Shown piece by piece: positions 1-7,418 of a stretch of 64,000 bases of DNA. Position 1 is the first letter of the stretch. Each line of letters opens with the position of its first letter. A model generated the notes under the pieces. It was not told the origin of the DNA. It ran no database searches and worked only from the letters and a program-made list of their open reading frames with translations. The position numbers and the translations under genes were made by a program. The DNA comes from Halorussus salinus. GTDB taxonomy: Archaea > Halobacteriota > Halobacteria > Halobacteriales > Haladaptataceae. The stretch lies in the NCBI RefSeq assembly GCF_004765815.2, contig NZ_ML974129.1, forward strand, positions 161,528-225,527, written 5' to 3'.

Positions 1-242
1 CTCGACCGGGCCGCGTCGGGACACCGGCCGAACAGCACGAGAAAGCCAGCGAGCAGCGAGAGGCCCCCGAGGAGAACCCCGAGTCGGAGCGCGGCCGACT
101 TCGCGACCCCGAACCCCGCGACGAGACTGGCGGTCACGGCGACGAACCCGACGACCGCGACCAGACTCCCGACGAGGAGGGCGCTCGCACGAGCGACTGC
201 TCGCCAGTAGTCCTCCTCGTGTTCTCCCCCGTCGGCCGACAT
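1..242 (-). CDS. Membrane protein, 5' part only (cut by window edge)
   Basis: The first 80 codons of a minus-strand gene are present; the rest lies before base 1. The ATG is at 242-240. After a short acidic start (MSADGGEHEEDYWRAV) the translation has two hydrophobic, Gly/Ala/Val/Leu-rich stretches, at about residues 18-45 and 51-70, that look like membrane helices. It has no catalytic motif and I do not recognise the family. The reverse-strand A/T-rich sequence just upstream (245-275) could hold its promoter. Codon use and third-position G/C bias are those of a genuine halophile gene. Confidence 0.6.
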   Translation of the reverse strand, partial: MSADGGEHEEDYWRAVARASALLVGSLVAVVGFVAVTASLVAGFGVAKSAALRLGVLLGGLSLLAGFLVLFGRCPDAARS

Positions 243-392
243 ATCTGGTTTGATATGTACGGATATGGGAAAAGTATGTCGGAGAGTTTCAGCGTTGATA
301 CTCTCGCTCCTCGGGTGTCGGTCCAGCTATTATTTCTGAGATTTAACTGCGGAATTAGTGAATGATAGACAATCACGCACAGTCGGTGGCGA

Positions 393-518
393 GCGGGCGA
401 ACTCCTCGTCGTCGTGTTCATGGGAAAATGTGCGGGACCGGATTTGAACCGAAGTAAGACGGTCCGGGCGTGCGGCGCTTCGCGCCGTTCCGGGCGTGCG
501 ACTTGCAGGATTCAAACC
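393..518. repeat. Direct repeat copy 1 with tRNA-3'-end-like core
   Basis: About 126 bp recurs with few mismatches at 555-680 (offset exactly 162). Its core at 431-450 is, on the minus strand, a T-loop plus T-stem plus acceptor sequence almost identical to the 3' end of the adjacent tRNA-Leu (712-796). Short ORFs can be read through it but their translations do not resemble halophile proteins. It may be a remnant attachment site or a tRNA-derived repeat. The bases between 243 and 392 hold only the promoter side of the gene at 1-242. Confidence 0.6.
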
Positions 519-554
519 TTTATCGAAGCCATGTTTCCGCTCACGAGTTGACGA

Positions 555-680
555 GCAGACGAACTGCCCGTGGTCGTGTTCGCGGGAAAATGTGCGGGAC
601 CGGATTTGAACCGAAGCAAGACGGTCCGGGCGTGCGGCGCGTCGCGCCGTTCCGGGCGTGCGACTTGCAGGGTTCAAATC
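555..680. repeat. Direct repeat copy 2, ends form an inverted repeat
   Basis: This is the second copy of the repeat at 393-518. The tRNA-like core is at 593-612. A near-complement of it lies at 671-688, just past the repeat end, so 594-688 could fold as a long imperfect hairpin with tRNA 3'-end sequence at both tips. The interior is rich in CGGCGCG/CGCGCCG palindromes. No credible protein is encoded. Confidence 0.6.
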
Positions 681-711
681 GGTCCTGCTCTTCGCTCACT
701 TCGTTCGCTCA

Positions 712-796
712 TGCGCGGGACCGGATTTGAACCGGCGGACCCCTACGGGATAGCGTCCTAAGCGCTACGCCGTTGGCCTGGCTTGGCAACCCGCGC
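712..796 (-). tRNA. tRNA-Leu (anticodon UAG)
   Basis: The minus strand folds as a class II tRNA. A seven-base acceptor stem GCGCGGG/CCCGCGC closes at 796-790 and 719-713, with discriminator A at 712. The anticodon stem TAGCG/CGCTA holds the loop CTTAGGA, giving anticodon UAG (complement of 758-760). There is a long variable arm (TCCCGTAGGGGTCC region) and the T-loop TTCAAAT. The long variable arm and anticodon identify leucine. CCA is not encoded. No intron is visible. Confidence 0.93.
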
Positions 797-892
797 GCAG
801 TTGGACGTTCCGGCGAGGGCGACAAGAACCTGTCGTTCTCTCGGGACCGCCCCGCTCGCGGCGAGACGCTTATGTGAGTCCGGTCGCAAGCC

Positions 893-1228
893 GTGGTCGT
901 GTATCGGGCACGCGACCACGTGGAAAACGAGCGGTGGCTGGCCGAAATCGAGGAGTGCGCCGACCGACTCGGCCTCGACACGGCGGCGCGCTCGCGGGCG
1001 ACCGACCTCTTTCTCTCGACGGTCTCGGAGTGGGACGCGCCGAGCGACCGGGACGCCGACTCCCGGCGCGCGGTCGTCGCGGCCAGCCTCTACGCCGGGT
1101 CGCTCATCGAGGGCGACCAGCGTTCGCAAGGCGAGGTCGCCGAGGCCGTCGGAGTCGCCCGACTGACTATCCAGCAACGCTGGAAGGACCTGCTGGAGGC
1201 GGCGGGTCTGCAACCGCCGTCGTGGTGA
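893..1228 (+). CDS. TFB/TFIIB-like single cyclin-fold protein
   Basis: This 111-residue protein resembles one cyclin repeat of archaeal transcription factor B: helical, with AVVAASLYAGSLIEG then QGEVAEAVGVARLTIQQRW near the C-terminus, the part that in TFB reads the BRE element. A full TFB has a zinc ribbon, a B-finger and two cyclin repeats (about 320 residues); here there is only one repeat and no Cys pairs. The GTG start is preceded about 20 bases upstream by a TATA-like CGCTTATG, so the transcript is probably leaderless. It may be a TFB-derived regulator; direct transcription-factor function is inference. Confidence 0.75.
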   Translation: MVVYRARDHVENERWLAEIEECADRLGLDTAARSRATDLFLSTVSEWDAPSDRDADSRRAVVAASLYAGSLIEGDQRSQGEVAEAVGVARLTIQQRWKDLLEAAGLQPPSW

Positions 1229-1338
1229 TAGGGATTATCGTAGAACTGCGGAGATTTATCGGCCAGAATGCAGGTGCTGTCTCTCGATTACGCTGAACTC
1301 TGTAGCGAGACTCTATGACTTGCTACGATAATCCCTAT
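1228..1338. repeat. 111-bp element bounded by a perfect 16-bp inverted repeat
   Basis: ATAGGGATTATCGTAG at 1228-1243 is exactly complemented at 1323-1338. The left arm starts on the last base of the stop codon of the TFB-like gene. The interior is A/T-richer than the surroundings and non-coding. It could be a small non-autonomous mobile element or a long transcript hairpin. No clear target-site duplication is visible. Confidence 0.55.
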
Positions 1339-1494
1339 GAGTTCTCGTCGGACGAGCCACGGTCCCGACCGTTCCGCGACAATTCGGCGATTACGCGCTT
1401 TCAGTCCGGACCTAGGGCCGAGTATCCCCGCGTTCGCCGCTTGAACGATTGACACGCTCTTCCCGCCGAGGAGCGTCCGTCCGAGCGGAGATTC

Positions 1495-2151
1495 ATGACA
1501 CGCAAGACAACAGTCCTCGCTATCGCCGCGCTGATGGTCGTCGGCTCCTCGGCCGCACTCGCGGTCGGGGCCAGTCCGGCCGCGACCGACGAGAGACCGC
1601 TCGCACAGGAGACTGAGACGACGACAGGCAACGAGACGGGCGAGACGACGACCGCCGACGAGACGATGGGCGAGACGACGACCGCGGCGGGACAACTCGG
1701 GGCGGGGGTACAGGTCACGTTCCTCAACCAGAGCGCGGGAGTCACGTTCACCGACATGGAGCCGAACAAGACGACGGTGACTATCGAGCGCGTCGTCGTC
1801 CCCGAGGGCGGCTTCCTCGTCGTCCACGAAGCTCAGAACGTGACCGGCGAGTACGCCACCGAAGGTGAGGTTGAGGTCGGTGCAGTGGTCGGCAACTCGA
1901 CGTACCTCGAACCCGGTGCCCACAGTAACGTGGTCGTCGAGTTGAACGAGAGCATCGACACCACCCAGACGCTCGTCGCGATGCCCCACCGCGACACGAA
2001 CGACAACCAGCAGTACGAGTTCCCCGAGGCGGACGCGCCCTACACGATGGACGGTTCGGCGGTCATCGACAACGCGCTCGTCATCGTGGACTACGACGTT
2101 ATCGACGCGACGTTCGGTGACGAGGAGAACCGGACGACGACCGAAGCCTGA
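1495..2151 (+). CDS. Secreted/cell-surface DUF7282-domain protein
   Basis: This 218-residue protein has a Sec-type signal sequence at residues 1-25 (MTRKTT, then a hydrophobic Ala/Val core), a Thr/Glu-rich linker at about 30-65 (repeated ETTT/TTTA) suited to O-glycosylation, and a beta-rich C-terminal domain. The domain carries the pattern VVHE..N, then VGNSTYLEPG.H..V.VEL, typical of haloarchaeal DUF7282 proteins. Several N-x-S/T sites support an extracellular location. It stands alone between the inverted repeat and a minus-strand membrane gene. The biochemical role of DUF7282 is unknown. Confidence 0.8.
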   Translation: MTRKTTVLAIAALMVVGSSAALAVGASPAATDERPLAQETETTTGNETGETTTADETMGETTTAAGQLGAGVQVTFLNQSAGVTFTDMEPNKTTVTIERVVVPEGGFLVVHEAQNVTGEYATEGEVEVGAVVGNSTYLEPGAHSNVVVELNESIDTTQTLVAMPHRDTNDNQQYEFPEADAPYTMDGSAVIDNALVIVDYDVIDATFGDEENRTTTEA

Positions 2152-2199
2152 ACGCGGTTCGATTCGGACCGACTCTTTTTCGGCGCGGCGCTCCGGGAG

Positions 2200-2463
2200 T
2201 CAGCCCAACAGGTCGAGCGCGACGCCGAGGACCGCGAAGATCGCTCCCGAGACGATGGCGATGGCGGCCCACGCCGGTATCGAGAAGTCGTCCGGTTCGC
2301 CCGTGAGAAGGGTGTACATCGAGGCGACTGCCATCAGGCCGCCAGCGAGGAGCGGTACGACCGAAAGGCCCACGCCCTCGGCGCTCACGGACGCGAGTCC
2401 GTCCGCGACGAACGCGACGCCCATGACCGCCAGCGACCCGTGATAGACTGTGAATCGTCGCAC
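2200..2463 (-). CDS. Small membrane protein, unknown function
   Basis: This is an 87-residue protein with three likely membrane helices (about residues 10-30, 33-50 and 62-85) and no catalytic motif. I prefer the GTG at 2463-2461 because an A/T-rich box (run of A near 2490-2496) lies about 30 bases upstream, giving a leaderless transcript. The longer reading from a TTG at 2526 adds 21 Arg/Ser-rich residues unlike a halophile N-terminus. It converges with the DUF7282 gene, with 48 bases between the stops. Confidence 0.65.
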   Translation of the reverse strand: MRRFTVYHGSLAVMGVAFVADGLASVSAEGVGLSVVPLLAGGLMAVASMYTLLTGEPDDFSIPAWAAIAIVSGAIFAVLGVALDLLG

Positions 2464-2557
2464 GATTGTCTCCAATGACGAACGGCGAGAAAAAACCGCT
2501 TTCGGTGACACCTCGCGGCGCCTCAAGGTTTAATCGTTCGCCGAACGGGGATTCGGT

Positions 2558-3490
2558 ATGGCAATCGAGGAGCGCGAGCGAACGCGGAGCGACGCCGACC
2601 GACCGTGGAGCCACGAGCAGGCCGTCGTCGGCGACGTGCGCCTGCACTACGTCGCCGCGGGCGACGACGAGGACCCGCTCGTCGTCCTGCTCCACGGCTT
2701 CCCCGAGTTCTGGTACTCGTGGCGCGAGCAGATTCCCGCGCTCGCCGACGCGGGCTACCGGGTCGTCGCGCCAGACATGCGGGGGTACAACCTGTCGGAG
2801 AAACCGCCGGGACTCGACAGCTACCGGATGGAGGAGTTGGTCGGTGACGTAGTGAACCTCATCGACCACTTCGGCCGCGACGAGGCCACCGTGGTCGGCC
2901 ACGACTGGGGCGGCGCGATAGCGTGGGAGACCGCGATTCGCCGCCCCGAGCGCGTCGCCCGCCTCGCGGTCCTCAACGCGCCCCATCCAGAGCGGTTCCG
3001 CGAGGAACTCCGGTCCAACCCCGAGCAGTGGCGGCGCTCGTGGTACATGCTCTGGTTTCAGGTGCCCGCGCTCCCGGAGAAACTCCTCGGCGCGCGAAAC
3101 GCCTTCGGCGTGGGGCGACTCCTCGAAGAGAGCGCGAACCCCGGCACGTTCGGCGACGACGACCTCCGGCGCTATCGGGAGGCCGCCGCCAGACCCGGCG
3201 CGCTCGGGGCGGCGATACACTACTACCGGGCGCTGTTCCGCCAGCAGTTGGGCGAGCAAGCGCGCCGACTTGTCGGCCGGGCCGAACCCCAGCGCCGCCT
3301 CCGGGTGCCGACCCTGCTCATCTGGGGCGAGGAGGACGTGGCGCTCGGCACCGAACTGACCGAGGGACTGAACGACTACGTCTCGGACGTGCGCGTAGAG
3401 CGCCTGCCCGGCGCGAGCCACTGGGTCCAGAACGACCGTCCGGAGCGCGTCAACGACCTGCTGGTCGAGTTCTGCGGGGAGACGGAGTAA
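2558..3490 (+). CDS. Alpha/beta hydrolase, epoxide-hydrolase type
   Basis: The 310-residue protein has the alpha/beta-hydrolase layout of soluble epoxide hydrolases and haloalkane dehalogenases. The oxyanion motif HGFPE is at residues 46-50. The nucleophile elbow GHDWGG is at 114-119 with Asp116 as nucleophile. A lid domain contains a YYR motif near 222-224. The acid Asp260 is in WGEED and the base His288 in GASHWVQ. An Asp nucleophile rather than Ser, plus HGFPE, favours an epoxide hydrolase; the natural substrate cannot be read. A TATA-like GTTTAATCG lies about 30 bases before the ATG. Confidence 0.85.
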   Translation: MAIEERERTRSDADRPWSHEQAVVGDVRLHYVAAGDDEDPLVVLLHGFPEFWYSWREQIPALADAGYRVVAPDMRGYNLSEKPPGLDSYRMEELVGDVVNLIDHFGRDEATVVGHDWGGAIAWETAIRRPERVARLAVLNAPHPERFREELRSNPEQWRRSWYMLWFQVPALPEKLLGARNAFGVGRLLEESANPGTFGDDDLRRYREAAARPGALGAAIHYYRALFRQQLGEQARRLVGRAEPQRRLRVPTLLIWGEEDVALGTELTEGLNDYVSDVRVERLPGASHWVQNDRPERVNDLLVEFCGETE

Positions 3491-3493
3491 CAG

Positions 3494-4039
3494 TCACTCG
3501 CGCTCCTCGTTCGGCAGGCGGACCAACTCCTCGGGGTTCTGGAAGGCGTAGAGGACGAGAGACCCCTCCAGTCGCTGGTTCTTCAGGAGGCCCTTGGCCT
3601 CGCCGCGGTCCATCTCGCCGATTATCTCGACGGCGGTCAGCAGGTCGGCCTGCGAGACCCCGAGGTCGCTCCGGTCTACTTCGACGCCATCGGGCGCTTT
3701 CACGCTTTCGAGCATCACGTCCACGTAGTCCGCGAGGTCCCTCGTCTCGGCGAGTCGCTCGTGCCACGAGGGCGGGTAGACGCTGACGTTCCCGCCGATT
3801 CGATAGAGTCGGTCGCCGGGTTGCCACGACCGGGCGTCGGTGAGGCGGTCGTCCAGCGAGGTGTCGAACCGCTCGCGGTCGTACTCCAGTTCGTCGGCGT
3901 ACGCCTCCACGAGGTCCCGTGGCACGCCCGGTCCCTCGACCGGGTGGTGGCGTTCGAGGTACTCCACGAGTTCCCGCGCGGTAAAGTACTCGTCGTGGTG
4001 GGACAACTCGTTAGCGAGGTCCGTATCGACCGATACCAT
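3494..4039 (-). CDS. Conserved hypothetical acidic protein
   Basis: This is a 181-residue acidic soluble protein. The start chosen is the ATG at 4039-4037 (MVSVDTDLANELSHHDEYF); reading further upstream adds an Arg-rich stretch that looks non-coding. The N-terminal 60 residues look helical (ARELVEYLERHHP, RDLVEAYADELEYDRERF). The middle carries GDRLYRIGGNVSVYPPSWHERL. No catalytic signature or zinc site is visible, and I do not recognise the family. It converges on the hydrolase gene with 3 bases between stops. Confidence 0.7.
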   Translation of the reverse strand: MVSVDTDLANELSHHDEYFTARELVEYLERHHPVEGPGVPRDLVEAYADELEYDRERFDTSLDDRLTDARSWQPGDRLYRIGGNVSVYPPSWHERLAETRDLADYVDVMLESVKAPDGVEVDRSDLGVSQADLLTAVEIIGEMDRGEAKGLLKNQRLEGSLVLYAFQNPEELVRLPNEERE

Positions 4040-4169
4040 GGATGGACTGGGACAGCGACGAGGAAAAACGCCGCGTAAGATTTCCGAACGTCGGGTCTGG
4101 AAACCAACTGCTCTCGTCGCTCCCGCGGGCCGACCTCTCCTCGACGAGGTGCGGGCGGCACCCCCGACC

Positions 4170-5114
4170 TCACTCCTCGCCGAGATGCGGACGGTACGGC
4201 CGGACCCACGCGGGGAGTTCACAGTCCAGCATCTCGGCCCGGCGCTCTATCGACGGGTGGGTCGCGAACGCGGCGAACCACCGCGACCGGTCGGCGGTCC
4301 ACGGAATCGGCCCGGTCACGTCCTCGTCGTTGTCGCCGGTCGCCACCGCCGCGATGCGGTAGAGGGCTTCGGTCAGGTCGGCCGAGGAGACGAGTTCGGC
4401 GGCGTAGGCGTCCGCGCGATGCTCCTCCAGACGGTTGGCGTAGCGGCTCGCGGCCAGCGCCAGCGGTTCCGCGCCGAGACCGAGCGCGTACCGGACCGCC
4501 GCGGCCCGCCGGTCCGAGGAGTACGCCAACGCCAGAAACAGCGCGCTCCCGGCGGTGGCGACGGTCGGCCCGCGCCCCGCCAACGCGAGGGTCCAGAACG
4601 CGCCGAAGCCGACGACGTGAGGCAGGTAGAGCCGAATCGCGTCGGTCGAGAGGTCCCGCCCGAGGTGGCCGAGTTCGTGGGCGAAGACGGCCGCCATCCC
4701 GGTCGGGCCGACGACGGTCGGCAGGCGCGGGTCCACCGCCAGCAGGGGGTCGCCGTCGTCGTAACCGACCTTCGCGCCCGGCGCGTCCATCCGGACGACG
4801 ACCACCTTCGGAACCGGCCGCCCCGCCCGCTCGCAGACCGCCAACAGCGCGCGCTGGATTTCCGGCGCGTCGCTCAGCCGAGGGTGGCCCGACGCTCGCA
4901 GGTTCTCCTCGATTTCGAACCGCCCGCCAGAGCGCCACGCCTGCAGGGAGACGTAGCAGAGAAAGAACGCGCCCGCCGCGACGTAGAGCGGGGGTGCGCC
5001 GGTCCGGACGAGTTGGAAGATGGCGACCCCGGCCGCGACGACGAGCGCCAGCGTGACCGCCCACACGCGGAGCGCGAGGGAGAACTCCGACACTCCATCC
5101 GGCGAGGGCTTCAT
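4170..5114 (-). CDS. M48-family membrane zinc metalloprotease
   Basis: The 314-residue protein is HtpX/STE24-like. Membrane helices are at about 12-36 and 41-58, and two more lie around 165-200. The zinc motif HELGH is at 146-150 within VFAHELGHLGRD, and the third ligand is probably Glu231 in LEEHRADAYA. The active site should face the cytosol and degrade or process membrane proteins. It reads in the same direction as ychF, whose stop lies 70 bases before this start. Length and motif order are normal for the family. Confidence 0.88.
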   Translation of the reverse strand: MKPSPDGVSEFSLALRVWAVTLALVVAAGVAIFQLVRTGAPPLYVAAGAFFLCYVSLQAWRSGGRFEIEENLRASGHPRLSDAPEIQRALLAVCERAGRPVPKVVVVRMDAPGAKVGYDDGDPLLAVDPRLPTVVGPTGMAAVFAHELGHLGRDLSTDAIRLYLPHVVGFGAFWTLALAGRGPTVATAGSALFLALAYSSDRRAAAVRYALGLGAEPLALAASRYANRLEEHRADAYAAELVSSADLTEALYRIAAVATGDNDEDVTGPIPWTADRSRWFAAFATHPSIERRAEMLDCELPAWVRPYRPHLGEE

Positions 5115-5184
5115 GCCGACGAGCGCGAACGCCGCGAGGAAAAGCGTTGCTCTCGCTCGCGGCCGGGTTACGTCGCGGGCGGTC

Positions 5185-6366
5185 TCACTTCGCGGTACTC
5201 ACTATCTTCACCACGTCGCCCTCCTCTAACTCGTACTGGTCGCTGATTTCGCGGTTCGTCTTCCCGTTGACGGCGTGGAGGTAGCCGTCGCCGATGTCGC
5301 TGTGGACCGCGTAGGCCAAGTCCTTTGGCGTCGAACCGCGCGGCAAGAGGAAGGCGTCGGGCAGGACGTTGCCCTTCGCGTCGGTCCACTTGGTCTCGTT
5401 CTGGACCGGGAAGGCGGTGATCTGGTCCAGCAGGTCGTAGACCGCGTGGTCGAGGGCGTCTTGCACGCCCGTCCCGCCCCACTCGGCCATGACCTCCCGA
5501 ATCTGGTCGAGTCCGGCCTGCTGGTCGTCGCTCAGGTCGCCCAGAATCTCGAAGTCCTCGTCGCCGGGGTCGTAGGCGACGGCTCCGGCCTGCTCGGCCT
5601 GTCGGAGCGCCAGTTCGCCCTCGGCGGTCGCGGGAATCACGGGCTTGCCGGTCTCTTTGAGGCGCTCGATGTTCTCGGCCGGAGCCACGTCGGCTTTGTT
5701 CGCAACGAGAATGATGGGCTTCGTCCGCGCACGCACGTCGCGGGCGAGGGCCTCCCGATGCTCGTCGGTCCACTGAATCGGGTCCTCGGGGTAGTCCAAC
5801 TCCCGCAGGCTGGCGGCCACGTCGGCCTCGCTCGCGCCGAATCCCGTCAACATGTCCGCGAGGGCTTCGTCCACATCGAAGTCGGGCGACCGGGACTTGC
5901 GCTCGACGCTCTCCCAGTTGCGCTCGACGATGCTGGCGAGCCACTGGTCTAACTGCTCTTCGATGAAATCGACCTCCTCCACCGGGTCGTAGGTGCCGAT
6001 TTCGACCGGTTCGCCCTCCTCGTTGGTGCCGCCGGAGGCGTCCACGACGTTGACGATGGCGTCGGCATTCGTCAACTCGTCCAGAAACTGATTGCCGAGT
6101 CCGCGGCCCTCGTGTGCGCCCGGCACGAGTCCGGCCACGTCCAGCAGTTCGATGGGGACGTATCGTTTGCCGTCGTGACAGTCCTCGTCGCCGCATCGCT
6201 CGTCGCGTTCGAGGCAGGGACAGTCGGTCCGGACGTGGCTGACGCCGCGGTTCGCGTCGATGGTCGTGAACGGGTAGTTCGCCACGTCCACGTCGGCCAT
6301 CGTCGCGGCCTTGTAGAAGGTGGACTTGCCCGCGTTGGGCTTGCCCGCGAGTGCGATGGAAATCAT
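5185..6366 (-). CDS. ychF: YchF-type translation-associated ATPase/GTPase
   Basis: The 393-residue OBG-family P-loop protein has Walker A GKPNAGKST at residues 8-16, a switch/G3 region LLDVAGLVPGAHEGRGLG, a coiled helical insertion, and a C-terminal TGS domain with GSTPKDLAYAVHSDIGDGYLHAV. It shows an archaeal-type Cys cluster (DCPCLERDERCGDEDC) after G1. Family members bind ribosomes and hydrolyse ATP. The start is the ATG at 6366-6364; upstream extensions run into non-coding sequence and the Walker A then sits at the normal distance. It lies downstream of the DUF2797 gene on the same strand. Confidence 0.93.
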   Translation of the reverse strand: MISIALAGKPNAGKSTFYKAATMADVDVANYPFTTIDANRGVSHVRTDCPCLERDERCGDEDCHDGKRYVPIELLDVAGLVPGAHEGRGLGNQFLDELTNADAIVNVVDASGGTNEEGEPVEIGTYDPVEEVDFIEEQLDQWLASIVERNWESVERKSRSPDFDVDEALADMLTGFGASEADVAASLRELDYPEDPIQWTDEHREALARDVRARTKPIILVANKADVAPAENIERLKETGKPVIPATAEGELALRQAEQAGAVAYDPGDEDFEILGDLSDDQQAGLDQIREVMAEWGGTGVQDALDHAVYDLLDQITAFPVQNETKWTDAKGNVLPDAFLLPRGSTPKDLAYAVHSDIGDGYLHAVNGKTNREISDQYELEEGDVVKIVSTAK

Positions 6367-6417
6367 GAGGGAAGCTACCGGCGTCCGGGAAAAGCCCCTT
6401 TCGGTTCCGCGAGTCTC

Positions 6418-6439
6418 GAGGAGTCCCCTGCGACTCCTC
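6418..6439. terminator. Hairpin overlapping the DUF2797 stop codon
   Basis: GAGGAGTC and GACTCCTC pair perfectly over a six-base loop and overlap the TCA (reverse stop) at 6438-6440. No U-tract follows, so a terminator role is weak; it may separate DUF2797 from ychF transcripts. Confidence 0.3.
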
Positions 6440-7262
6440 AGAACGCGCCGAGACTCGACTGGAGCTGTCGCTCGCTCTCGTCGTCGCCGACCTCGTAGCC
6501 GACCAGATTCCGCAGGTCCACCGCGTAGGTCGTCCCGCCCCGAGCGAGGACCAGCACGCGGCCCTGCACGCCGACGATTTCGCCGGTGGCCATCGTCTCG
6601 GCGACCGGTCGGGCCGAGAGGTCCAGTCCGTAGTCGAACTCGAACGTCTCGGCCGGGTCGAACTCCGCGAGGGCGTCGCGCCACGCCGCCTCGTCCACCG
6701 CCCTGTGAAGCCCCGAAATCTTGTCGGGGACGCGCACGCGGTCGGTGAACTCGTCGGCCAACTGGGACTCGATTTCGCGGGCGATGCGGCCGTTTTCGAC
6801 GGTCCGGAGGAGTGCCGCGCGGTCGGCACCCTGCTCGCGCAGACGCGTGGGGAGTCGCCACGCCTTGGTCACGCCGACCTTGAACGTCGCGGGCGCGAAC
6901 GCCGCCAGATAGATGGCGTGGTCGTCGTAGCAGTCCATCTCGTCTTTGAGACAGCTTCCGGTACACCGCGCGCAGACCCACGTGCTGGTGTGCTGGTCGC
7001 AGTAGGGCGCGGCCGCGTTCGCACAGTCGTAGTGGGTCGAACCGTCGAGCGCGCCCGCACACCGACGGTCGCCGAGCGCGTAGCCGAGTTCGCGGCCGGG
7101 GTCGAGTCGCTCGCGGTGAACGCCGTCGGCGTCGGCGAGGAGCAACGCGGCGCGCGTGGGCCGTTCGTCCGCTCCGGTCTCGCCGCTCGCGGTGGAGGAG
7201 TCGGCCTCGTCGCTCTCGCCTGCACTCGCCGCGCGCTCCGTGTCGTAACCGACGATTTGCAC
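6438..7262 (-). CDS. DUF2797 family protein with Cys-rich zinc-like region
   Basis: This 274-residue protein has an acidic disordered N-terminus (about 1-35). A Cys-rich block follows at 68-104 (RRCAG, HYDCAN, PYCDQH, VCARCTGSC) that could bind one or two zinc ions, and then the DUF2797 core with KVGVTKAWRLPTRLREQGAD. That segment resembles the GIY-YIG-like fold reported for related uncharacterised proteins (inference). It is the first gene of a minus-strand series DUF2797-ychF-M48. Function is unknown. Confidence 0.8.
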   Translation of the reverse strand: MQIVGYDTERAASAGESDEADSSTASGETGADERPTRAALLLADADGVHRERLDPGRELGYALGDRRCAGALDGSTHYDCANAAAPYCDQHTSTWVCARCTGSCLKDEMDCYDDHAIYLAAFAPATFKVGVTKAWRLPTRLREQGADRAALLRTVENGRIAREIESQLADEFTDRVRVPDKISGLHRAVDEAAWRDALAEFDPAETFEFDYGLDLSARPVAETMATGEIVGVQGRVLVLARGGTTYAVDLRNLVGYEVGDDESERQLQSSLGAF

Positions 7263-7367
7263 GTCGCCAGCTACGAGTTCAGTTCCTAAAGACGTGCGGA
7301 TCGGTCGCCTCTACTTCGTTGCTCGACCTACTTATTAAGATAGGGAACTATTGGGTGGTGAAATTAC

Positions 7368-7400
7368 TCTAGAATCCTAAGAAAAATTCATTAACTATGG
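7368..7400 (+). promoter_or_regulatory. Promoter of protease 1 with CTAGA element
   Basis: TCTAGAAT at 7368-7375 is followed by an A/T-rich TATA-like tract (about 7380-7396). The ATG is at 7419, 50 bases after the C of CTAGA. The same element order precedes the other four protease genes. Confidence 0.5.
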
Positions 7401-7418
7401 CAGTTATTTACACATTTA

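Noticed and set aside
470..730. Short plus-strand ORFs with CGTGFEP-type starts
   Set aside because: They are translations of tRNA-3'-end-like repeats, a known source of false gene calls.
3840..5246. A 468-codon plus-strand open frame
   Set aside because: Arg-rich shadow of the M48 protease and the hypothetical gene at 3494-4039.
5168..6829. A 553-codon minus-strand frame overlapping ychF
   Set aside because: Same strand but another frame; Arg/Gly-rich translation with no motif, while the ychF frame has complete Walker and TGS elements.
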